A stretch of DNA of 64,000 nt. It comes from Formicarius rufipectus (Eukaryota > Chordata > Aves > Passeriformes > Formicariidae). Made by a program: the position numbers and the translations under genes. How positions within the stretch are numbered: the stretch's first letter is position 1; every line of letters begins with the position of its first letter. Positions 39,301-51,300 of the stretch are shown here, piece by piece. The DNA is taken from NCBI GenBank assembly GCA_013399695.1, contig VXAU01004938.1:761425-825424 (forward strand), read 5' to 3'. The notes beneath the pieces are model-generated. The model was given only the letters and a program-made list of their open reading frames with translations, did no database searches and was not told the origin of the DNA.

Positions 39301-42300
39301 AATGTACTCATTGTACAGATCTTTAAAAAAAGAGTAACTCCAGATATATACTGAAACTATTACTATATTAATTAATTTTTATTCTTTTTTATGAGTATGA
39401 AATAGAATACAATATTTTCTAAGTAACCAATATAAATATGAGCTTATGAGCAAATGTATTTATATGGATTAATCTACTACTTAATTGTAGAAATGAGTTC
39501 ACTAATTCATATTTTCTCCTTTCAGATAAAACTGTGGTATGACAAGGTTGGTCATCAGTTAATAGTGACAATACTGGGAGCAAAGGATCTTCCTTCAAGG
39601 GAAGATGGGAGGCCGAGGAATCCTTATGTTAAAATTTACTTTCTTCCAGACAGAAGGTAGGGTGAAAGCAAAGACAAGGAACATTTGAATTAGTCTGATA
39701 CTCAGGTGGCATTCACAGCTGAGTTTATTGGTCACACTTATATTGAAAAAAGCTTACAGTTTAGAGTTTGTGTATTGAACATGCTATGTAACATCGAGGT
39801 GTCTTTGAACACTGAGAACAGACTTGTTTTCACTGCCTATATTATAAAATACTGAATAGAAAGGTAAGCATATCTCTTTAAATGGGGTTCTGTTACTTGC
39901 AGAGAATGTTGTTAGTGGTATTTAATGCCCTTATCTCCTATGACAGTTACTGTTGTGCAATGCAAAGAAAATGCAAAGTTAGTAGGTTCATAGATTTCTG
40001 GACGGCTGGATCCAGCAGTTCAATTTGTCCACCTTTATGCAACAAAGCAGGAACAGGTTTGGCATCTGAAACCAATAGGTTTCTTATCACACTATAAGCA
40101 AGTTAAAGCTGAAGGGGACTCAGCTTAGATTTCCAATATGCATCTTGAAAACTTCCCCTGAAGCACAGGATTCACCTTAATTTGGATTGGGAAAATTAAA
40201 CTGCAGTAGGACCCTTATTCCTGAATAGCTGCTTCACTTCCTAGTCCATGATCTTCTACCATTTCAACTGAGGTGGTGGGAAGAACAGCAGAAGGGGTAA
40301 TATTTTTTCCAGTTGATTTTTTAAATAGGTATGTCCTAAGATTGTGTCAATAAGGGAACATGTTTTGCTTTATTTTATAGTTTACCGAACAAATAATTCA
40401 ATGCCCTAAGGTGGTTCAATATAGCAAAGAGAGATCAGAGGATTCTTGAATCTGTAGAACAGGATGTAATTTTTATTTTTAATTCTTTTGTTTTTCCTAA
40501 TAGTTACACTTGGAAGATGCTAACTACTGCAGTACCATTTGACTTCAGCAGGAAATAAACCTATTCAGTATCTTGAAAGACACTGCTTTCCCACTTTCAT
40601 TCTATACCATATGTTGATATGTAAATTTTCTGTGACTGTAACATTTCAGTTCTCAAGGGTAAACAAATCTTTAGTATGATAGAAATAATTTCATTAATTT
40701 TTTAACAGTGTGTCTAAATATATCATTTCTTAATTAATATTTTAATCTAGCTTCTAAGTAACAATTAAAAAATATAATGACTATATTACACTTGCAAGTA
40801 TTAACAAACGGACTGTATCTGCATTGCCTATTAAAAAATCCTCATAAATTAGTACGGTAGATGCATTTTGCAGCAATAAGCAGGTTTAAAATTAGGCATT
40901 GTTATGAGAACTCTTGTCAGTATTCTCAGCAGAAGAAAAGTGTGTGTTTTCCAGCAAAAATGATTACCATCACAAAATATTGATTATTTCAAGTAGAAAC
41001 ATTCTGCAGAATACTGCTTTCAACAGCACCCTGAATCCAGAGCCAGGATTGCCAAGGCAGCCTTATATGGACACCTCACTTTACAGTGGAGGTCCAACCA
41101 CCCTGGGTGGTTCCTTGCAGCAACCAGAGAATTTTGGAAGCTGTTTCGCAGGCACTGTTCCTTCGAGTATTGCTGGAAAAGAACATGCAACTCATTTTCA
41201 GGGCTTCTGGTTTGCCAGCTGTGGAGCTGGAGCCTTTAGTCAGGAAACCCTGCAGAGAAGGCCATGCAGTGCCTCAAGCTCCCTGACCATTCCTTCATGT
41301 GTGCCAGCTGCTCCTTCCTGCTCTGCAGTTGGAGTCGGCTGCTGTAGCACTGGAAGCTTGAGTGAACCAGCTGGCTCATTTTTCTGAAAAGCAGATATTT
41401 GCTGTGCCCAATGTTGTCAGCATACATGTTCCACTGTCAGACTGTGCCTTGTGGAAATCCCATTTACAGAAGTACATTTTGCTGTTTCAAGAACACCCAC
41501 CAAATGTATTAAAAAATGTCTGTTTTTTGGGGGAATTCTTAACATTGGAATTGGCACATGGACTCAAAATCACCTAACCTTAGTTTTTAATATGAAATTG
41601 TGAATTATCCTCAATATATGTGCTGAACTTTACAGTAAAGTTTCTGAAGTAGATTATAGTACCCATGATCCTACAAACCGAATTGCTGATTTAAGGTTTC
41701 CTATTTTCCATGATATACTTATTACAGTATAATGCTACTTTTAACATATTTAATATTTAACTGTTTTTTTCAGTGATAAAAATAAAAGAAGAACAAAAAC
41801 AGTAAAGAAAACACTGGAACCTAAGTGGAATCAGACATTTATTTATTCTCCAGTTCATCGGAGAGAATTTAGAGAACGAATGTTAGAAATCACTCTCTGG
41901 GACCAAGCACGAGTTCGAGAGGAAGAAAGTGAATTTTTAGGAGAGGTATACAAGTACTGGTAGTTACTATAGAAATACAGTTGCTCACATACTCATGCAT
42001 AGATACTGTATATCTGAAAAAACGACCTTGCAAAGAAAAGCTGTTTTTGCTATATTTTTCCTTCTATCACTTATTAGTAAACAAACAGTGATTTTGCACT
42101 TATCATATAAATTGACATGAGATTCTTTCTATGTTTTTTCTGTTTTAGTAAGAGCATGAACACGGTTTCTCAATCTCTAGTTGTTCATTAACATCTCTAT
42201 TAGCCCTATTTGTATTTTACCAAAATTTTGGAATGTTGCTCACTAACATGCTGCAAGATATCAGAACGCTATAAAGGCTGTCATAAGGTACTAAAAGTTT

Positions 42301-45300
42301 TGTGAAAGATTTTTGATGTATTTAGTGCTGTAAAAGGCACAGGAACTTCTTTCATAATAAATGCAAGACGTTTATATAACTTCAGACAAAGTGCTTAGCA
42401 ATAAGAATAGAATAACATTTATGAGTATACCTATTTTAAAATATTCTGTCACATAATGCTTTCCTATTTTTATCCACTCTTTCTTTTTTAGATTCTTATT
42501 GAGTTAGAGACAGCATTACTAGATGATGCACCTCACTGGTACAAACTTCAAACACATGAGGTCTCTTCATTGCCACTTCCCCACCCCTCACCATATTTGC
42601 CACGCAGACAACTCCATGGCGAGAGCCCGACACGGAGGTTGCAAAGTAGGTTGTTACTTTTACATACTGTGTATAGGTCATTTGAATTAATGTGTAATAA
42701 AGTATATAAAATTCTTGAAGATGGAGAACTAACAGAATTTTATGTTAATTTGTAGCTGTTATTAATTAGGTCATTTGTGATTACTAATGAGAGTCTGACC
42801 TGCTACAAATGGTAATATTGATCACTGTGCAATACACCAGTTTTTTCTTATGAGACACCTCAGTTCAGATCCTCAGCTTGAGTAAAGTATCTTGGTCTTT
42901 TGCAATGTGCTCTTTTTATCATTAAATCTTATCTTTTGTTTTATGTTTATCATTTCATTGTTTAACCTAAAATGAATGTGCAGGACCTCTCTCTTTACCT
43001 CACACTTCTTAAAGTAACCTGTATATAACCTTATATATAGCGAAATTAATAACATGGCCTGGGTTGCCTTCCTTTGATACTACTTTGTGTTTACATTCAC
43101 AAATGAAATTTCTCTTAAAATTCTGTTTTGTAGATTATGTTATACTTGATCCAGAGTAGTTTGAAGGCACCAGGAGACATTTTGAAAATAGAGTATTTAA
43201 ATTATGCTAATAAAAGTAGATACATAAAACAGTAATGGGTTTCTTTTCTACTTAATTTTTTCTGTAGTTTAACGCTTCAGTACTGTCAGTGATTTAAGGC
43301 TATTCTTCACTGAATTAACTTTATAAAATATCAGCTGGCAGTTACATAAAAAACCTCAACACACTAAGTCAACAAACCAATTTAAAAAATAAACCCCCAA
43401 AGCAGCAAACCAAAATAAAAAACCTGTCACCAAACACCACCCACCCCCAAAAGAAAAACACCAAAACCTCGAAAATCAAAAAAGTAGAAAAGAACCTCAA
43501 GAAACCAAAACCAATTTCTAAGAATTATTTGTGGTTTCTTTGAGTCATTGTATGTGAGTGTGTGTGCATATGCTTCACACAAACTTACAGAAACATATGC
43601 ATGTGATCACACACACAAGCTTGGATATTTTCTATGTGGAGTCTTTGTTAAGTAACCCATAATATATAAGTATTTCAAGCAGTTGATCTGTTTTGATTCT
43701 GTGCACTTGATGGTGAGAGAATTAAAATGTTCCATATCATAATATTCTGAGATAGAAACATTATCAGGGACTTACACTGCATAGGCTTGAAGTGATAAGA
43801 TTGTACTTGTCCACAAAAGGAGGAAAGAACTGATAGTTTAAAGATAAGGAGTTCTATTGCAATTCAGTTTTCAGTCATCTAGTGCACCATGGCTGTTGTT
43901 TAAGTAAAGGTTTTAAATTATTTTTCTTATGATTTCTTCCATTCTTTAAGACATTGAATGAAGTTAAATTTTCCATGTAAATGAACCAGGTGGACATGTC
44001 TGTTTGTATGTGAAGTGAGTGAAAATCTGTTCTTCAGAAAATATTCAGTCATGAGAACACCACGTGTATAGCATAATTCCTGTGTGTGCAATAAATAACA
44101 GCCATCAAGAATGAATAAAACACTAACTGCTTTATTTCTGAGCATATTTTAGTAGGGCTTGACTGAAGATCTGTTCTATGATATTGACTCAAATTTTGAA
44201 AGTCAGTCATGTTTTTTTTTTAACAATAATGCTAATATATACTAATAAATATTAATACTAATAACGTGCTCAACTAAACAATCTTATTTGCCTGTCTGGA
44301 AATGTAGATGAAAGAAACTAATAAAACTTCTGGTTTGGTGAAACTTGTATATTACAGATTTGGCGTAGAGGTCCTGCTATTCAATGAATTTGATTTAGCC
44401 TGACTCTTCTGAGAGCACTAGTTTGACAGATTGAGGTTCTGAAAACTTCAACTAAATAAACAATTTAAACAATTTCAGATATTCACGGTGATTGCTGGAG
44501 AATTCACATACTCCTACACTAAATTATGCTATTTCCATTTGTACTGAGGTTGAGATCCCATAAAGGATTTTCTCTAGTGTCCTGGGAATATATTCATGTC
44601 TTGAACCCTTGTGTGTCATAAATTGTTTAAACATTACAGTTTTAAATTTACAGAACAAGGTCTCTTAGAATTAAAATCTCTTTTTGGGGACTTAAAATAG
44701 TTATAATTGGAAATGTATCATCTGATCACAGTTCTGCAATGACAGCAGAGTCCATTTAGCAACTAAAAATTACTGGGTGTTTTTTTATTGCTGTCCTATC
44801 TCTGAAATGGAAATAAAAATATTTTTTGGTGTCCAAAGAGGTGGTGGAATATCCTGCTGGAGAGATCCAGTACTCAAATGGACAAGGCTGTAAGCAATGC
44901 AATGTAAGTTGGCCAAGCCTGAAACAGGCATTGCAGCAGATGGCCCCCAGAAAGCTCTTCCCAATCTAAATGTCATCCCCAGGGAAGTGGTGAAGGGCTG
45001 ACAGGTTTAGGTTAACAGTCTTAGGACTGTTTTCCTTGACTAAATAAAATATTTATACTATATTAATAACATATAGAAGTCTGTGTTTTTAACTTTGGTT
45101 ATTTTTTGTTTGTTTGTTTTTATGTTTCAAAAGAGTGTTAAGTTAAACAATATATTAGTTCCTTGTGTCTGTAGATGTTTTTGTGTCTTTCAATAACATT
45201 CTTGTACATGATGAAACAGAAAATCTTATCCAGTGGTACATTATGGCAATGCAAAAAATGTTAGATGAAGATGAGGCACGTCTAGCAAGTTTGTTTTTCA

Positions 45301-48300
45301 AAGCACATCTTAGAACATGTACTGTTAATACAGTAGGCTGATTTCAATTTCTGGGGCCACAAAATCTGAGCAGTTCAATCCTCCTACCTTTTGTTCATTT
45401 CTGTGATGCTTCTATGTATAGAATTAGTGAGTACAATATGAAGTACTTTACTGAACGCCCTCAAAAATTGTTAGTGTGAGAAATGAGAAGAGAAATATTT
45501 TGAATTACATGGTTGTTTGTTGTTTATATAAATACAAGTACAAATACATCTAAGCTTTCTTATTGTCCTGATTGTCAAGGAGCAATAAACACATATATTT
45601 CAAGACAATACTTAAATGTTACTCTCTAAAGGTAGTTTAAAAGAACCACCTACACTTACCACTTATTTCTATTCTCTTTTTTAATATCACTGAATCGCAG
45701 TGTTTCTGAAGAAGAGCAGACTGTCAGCCCTGAAGAGTGAAGTCCTATTTACAGATTGCCAGTAGCAAAGTGCAAGCTTCCCACAGAGCCCCATATGCCA
45801 TTTTTTAGGAACCAGCTTTCAGAGACAGTAGCTCAGTTTTCACATATATTTATCTCTCAATTTCTTTGAGTGGGCAGTGTGTTGTGGTACAGACTGATAG
45901 TCAGCTGTCCACCTTTTCTTGCCCAGTCCTGTGATCCACACATTCCATTAACTTCCTAGTGATGAAGGATCATTACCATACTTTTTTCTTTGTATTTTTG
46001 GAGACATCTGCTTAGAAACTGGAACTAGTATGAAACACAGGATTATAATTTAGTAGATAATTCAGTGAGTTATATTTCAGATTTTCAGAAATTATGAGTG
46101 TTTATACAATGAGTATATTTTAAGCTTTTTTGTACGTGAAATGTGTTGAACTTCTGAACTGAATTTTTAAAACTGCTTCATTTTCTTTGGCATTTACCAT
46201 AAAATCAGCTATACATTAAGAATTCCAGACAAAATTATCTAGAATTACAAACAAAGTGAAGTTATTTTTATGTTGTCTCTGAAAAAAGAAGATTATAAAT
46301 AGAAAATGAAAAATAATTTTAAAGACCGTTTAGGAATTCCCATTGTTGGTTATTTTTTCATCTCACATGAATCTTATTACAGATTACATGGAAATTTGTC
46401 TGTAGTTTGAAAGTTTTATTCATAGTTGTTAGGATCACTGGGATGGAAGTTATCTTTAGTATTTCTTTTTATTGAGAGTTGATATAGAAATCAAACAGAA
46501 TTTATACTGTGGGTTTGCAAATTAAAAACTGCCTCCTTTCCAGGTAGCTCAGAATATAGTGATACACATCAAATAGTATCTGACTCATTTTTATTCAATC
46601 TTCTACAGTTATGTCCACGTAATTTGAGCATTTATGCAGTGTAAGGCAGTATGTGGAATTGATGAATACAGGATTATTGTATATTTTGAAGAACAATTGT
46701 TTTTAGCTTTTTATTGACTGAATTTGTTTTAGCAGCAGATTTTAACTCCCAAGTATTTTAAGAATTTCCCAGTTACTTAGCTTTGAAAAGTAACTACCAC
46801 AGGTTTTCTAAGTCAGATTTTGCAGCTTTAAAACAAGTGGTCTGAAATATTGATCTGTGGACCACAACAGGGGGTGTACAGGGTAGGTAACCGCTAAATG
46901 CGCAAACAAGAGAAGAAATGTGCATATGGCAGTAAACCCAGACATTTTCAGATCTCTGAGATCTGAAAGACCCCAGATGCTGAAACTTTAAAGTGATAAA
47001 AATTATTACATCTGACTAGAAAAAAGCAAACCTGATAGACTGGATTCACAAATAAAGAACCTCACTGCTTATTAATGTTGGAAACCCATTTTTATATTGA
47101 CTTGTGCTGAGGGTTTGTTTTTGTAATGTTCTGTGCCTGTACCACCAAATCAAAGAGGAGTTGAATGTTATAAATGTTAAATCAAGTCCTCTCTTCCATT
47201 ATTTAAAAAGTGAAATTGCCAAGACTATACCATAGAACATCACGATATACACTTAATAGTACCAAAATCGTTAAAGTTTAATAGTAACTAATTATAAATG
47301 TGTCTGAAACGTTATCCTGTGAAAGGGTGCCCAGTCTTCTTCAATGAAAGCTATTGACTTCTTGGAGCTCTGTGGAGCCTCATTTTACTGTAGGATCATG
47401 GTCTTGCTGTCTCAGCAATTTCCTTTTAGATTGTTGGGAGTATGGTCAGTCAATGTGATAATTCTCAATCAATGTCATAGAACCTTATTTGAGGAAATTA
47501 TAGTAATGCTGTTAGCTAGTAGGTAAGTGAATTGTACTTAATGGAAACATACATCAGTGACTTTTTTCGAATTGTAATATGGAGCATTTTATGGTCAGTG
47601 GCACAGACTATGAGTGATTACTTTATTATAAGGCTTTTACCCTAGAGAACAAGAATAACCCTTATTTTCCTCTTTCATGCTTCTTCCTCAATTTTTCTCT
47701 TTCTTTTATGAAGCACAGGCCTTGGGCATGTTATCTCTGTTTGCATGCTTTGATATTTTGTTAAGAGAATATGGATATATATTGCCAGTATTGTATCTAT
47801 TGTACACCTATGATTTATTTATTATATTTATTGTGCATCTATGGTTTCTTAAATACTTTAATTAAAAGGTATTTAACATGATACAGGGGTGTCTGAAAAG
47901 GCCTTAAACAATAAAAATATTTTTCCTTTTCTAGCAAAAGAAATTCACTTACGGTATTAATTTATTGAATTAAACTACAAAAATACTTAAAGACCTGTTT
48001 TGAAGCAGTTTAAGAGAATTTGAGTATTTATTACATTGCTGCTCTGATTGCTTGATAGAATCATGTTATTAAACTACTTTTCTGTCCTGTCATGATGACA
48101 GAAAAACAGTGTTCTTTCAAAAAAGAACTCAGGGCATATAGTAAAGTAACCTTACTAGGCAGCAAATAAATAGCAATTTAGAGGACCTTTAAAAGCATTC
48201 TACAAGATATAGGTCCATATAGTCATTTTCTTTTTAGGCTAAATGTATATTTTTTTATTGTTCAGTCAAAATAAGCTATCTTATAAAAATGTGGTGGTTA

Positions 48301-51300
48301 TGATGAAGTTTTCAAGTTGTTTTAATGCTGTTTTTACTTCTTTCTTTCTGTGCTTTAACCGTGTAGAAACAAACATGGCTTCCTTAGTCCTCAATCCCAT
48401 TAAAATCTTAGCATTTTTATATTATTGTGCTCTTCCAGAAGGTCTACCCTTTTACACGTCTTTCCAGCAGTTAAATTCAGAAAGTCCATCTTTCTTATCT
48501 GTATAAATAATTCCTAGACTATGCTAATTGTTTGTTTTGTTTTGTTTTTTTTTTTTGGGGGGAGGGGGCGCGGGAGGGCACACCTGAACCTTTGGTGACT
48601 TTCTGATGTTGTTGGGATAAACGAGGAAAATTCTCTAAACTCTCTTTTTCATAATTTTGTAGCCAAATACGAGTCCGTTTTCAATTAAATTCATAAGTGG
48701 AAGAGATTAGTAACAAAGAATACATATATTAGAGAAGTTACAAGATACAGATCACATCTAAAAAGTTGTAAATTACGCTGGAAAAAAAACCCTGTAGTTC
48801 TCTTTGAAATTACATTGCCTAATGGGATTTTGGATCTGGGACATAAAAATTTATTACGTTTATAAAGAAACCAAGTTTGAAAATACAGAGGGTTAGAAAT
48901 TGTAAGTAATAGATGATTAAGTGATATGATCCACACGTTAAAGTAGTTAGTACCTGACTGTCAGAAAAAGTGACTTGCCAGAAGGTAGTCATCCAGTGAA
49001 TCCTTTAACAGCACCAGCTGGCAAGAAATTGAAATTTTCATTTTTCCTCTAACACTGTCATGTCTTATCATCTGAGGTGCATCATTTACTCACAGGCTGT
49101 CACTCTTTTCTATGAGATGTTTTCTGTGAGCTGTTCAACTATAAGGAATAAAAATGTTCATAATGTCTTGCTAATGATAAGATATAATTAATGTTATTCT
49201 GACTTCTCATCTTCTTATTACCTGATGGAAGTCATATTTGCAAAGTCTACAACAAGTAACAATTCATGTTTCCATAATTGTTTATATATTTGAATACTAT
49301 TATTTTGTCCAGTTTAGAAAAACTGGTATGACTGTAAGGAAACCTAAAATACATAAACAGTCAGACGAGGAAAACAAACAATAAATCAGATAGTGCAAGT
49401 ATTTAATCATTGAGATCATATCAGGATTCTTAAAGTCAAGGATAACATTGGTAGGTAGCTCAGGTTTTTATGTATGCACATATTTACCAAATCAAGACCT
49501 AGCTGGAGAGAAAAGATTGACTTGAATAGCACTTCTGAGTCTGTTAAATTTAAAGTAGGATTCATAACAACTTGGTTCTCTGCCAACAGAAGCATTCAAC
49601 AAGTTTAAGGGTAGGAGCTCATATTTTATGCCTAGCTGAATTTATGTTTTTCCCTTAAAACATTAAATGTTTGGAGTAAAAGTGTGCAGTTGTATTTCAG
49701 AATTGGAACTTACCAAAATAGCTCTCTTGGTCCTCTGTGACTGCTGAGTATAACTGGTGATCCACAAGTGATTGGCATTTTTGTAGTTTAATTTCTCTTA
49801 GCTGGTTGAGTTTTATTATTTTGAAGGAATGTGGCCTACAGTGACAAATTCATCGGTGTCTGGCAGCAATTATAATGAAGTTTAAGGTTCTAATCATCCC
49901 TGTTACATGTATTGATTCATGTATTTTTCCCTGACACTACTTCATTTCAATATTTGTTTTCCAGATAAAGGCTTATATTCATATAATTCAGGTAAATTTT
50001 CAGCATGCCAGAAATGCTTATTGCTTCTATGTACGTGCAAAATTTAATTTGGTATTTTATTGGTGTGCTTTTGCTACCTATCGTGCCGATGCTAAATTGC
50101 TTTAAAGTTCCTTGGCTTTTCCTGTCTGCTTTTCAGTAATAGGTCTTTTGTTGGCTTTCTTTCTCTATTCTTAACATGCAGTATTGATATTGGAGCAGTA
50201 TTGTAACACCATACTTGCTTTGCTTGCCTTTATTTTAGGTAGAGCTATGATAGGAAAACTGTAATGAGCTTTATTAAGTATACTAGGAAAATGCTATTTT
50301 GCTTAAGCTATATTAAAAGGAACACATATTACAGCTTTTTGAGGACTAGTGTAAGTATTTTTAGAATAGAGACATGGGGTAAGTGAAGAACTAGCAAAAT
50401 CAGTGAAATGTATTTTTACAGTTTCATAGTGCTTTAAATACCCCATTACAAATCCAGCTGAGAAGTTTGCCTTAATTAAATATAAGTAAATTAATAATGT
50501 GCAGTTTTTACAAACTTAAACTTTGTAGTGCATTTCATGTGGGACTGTGGGGTGTTACCCACGTCACTGGTATTCCTCACTCCCCTCAGGGTCAGGGAAT
50601 CGTGGAACGAGCACATAGGTAGCCTTAGCCAGACGGGCCTCAGGGGTTTCTCCTGACATGGGACTTTTTGCAGTTCCTACAGATTTAATTATTAGAATCT
50701 CTTTGAGGAATGGTTCAACTAATTATCTTTTAGTTAGGTTTAAAAAAATGAAACAAACATTGTTATGAAAATAGATTCATACCATGGTGGGAAGAAACAA
50801 AAACCCCACAGAGTAATGCTTTGTTGAGGGTAGTACTAATAAAATCTGGTTTCCCTTACATCTAATGTCAATCTCCCATTTTTCTTCTATTTCATTCTCT
50901 ACTGAAATACTCCTGCATTCTCATGTTTTATGATATCTTCATATGGGAAGAGACCAAGTTTGCTGTGGCATCTCTGGACTTGTGCACACAGGGATCAGAA
51001 ATAAATTTTAGCTTGATAATATTTCTTTATAATTAAGGAGTTCTGATATGTATCTCCCTCTTCTATCCAGTAACCATTTTCAAAGGTCTGTAGGAACTTA
51101 ATAGCATTTGGTATTTATACTCCTCTGTCAATGTAGATGAAATTGGTCAAAAAGTTTAAAACCCACTATTATATGCAGGTGTTTAAAGTGACTGACATGG
51201 AGATAGCAGGACTGCATGAGAAATTGGCTGACATTAAGAACCCTCAGACAGACTGCACGAATATTAGAGACCAAATTCTTAAGACAGTTGTGAGACTGAT

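Larger units (their letters stand above)
30537..39525 (+). other. RIMS2: RIMS2 intron before C2A (assembled length unreliable)
   Basis: A 8989-base intron as assembled, inflated by duplicated blocks at 30565-33254. Other contents: a possible CR1 3' end near 35265-35318 and otherwise unrecognised AT-rich DNA, with moderately GC-richer patches around 35400-35900 and 36900-37450 (pyrimidine-rich). No conserved protein frame was recognised. Confidence 0.75.
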
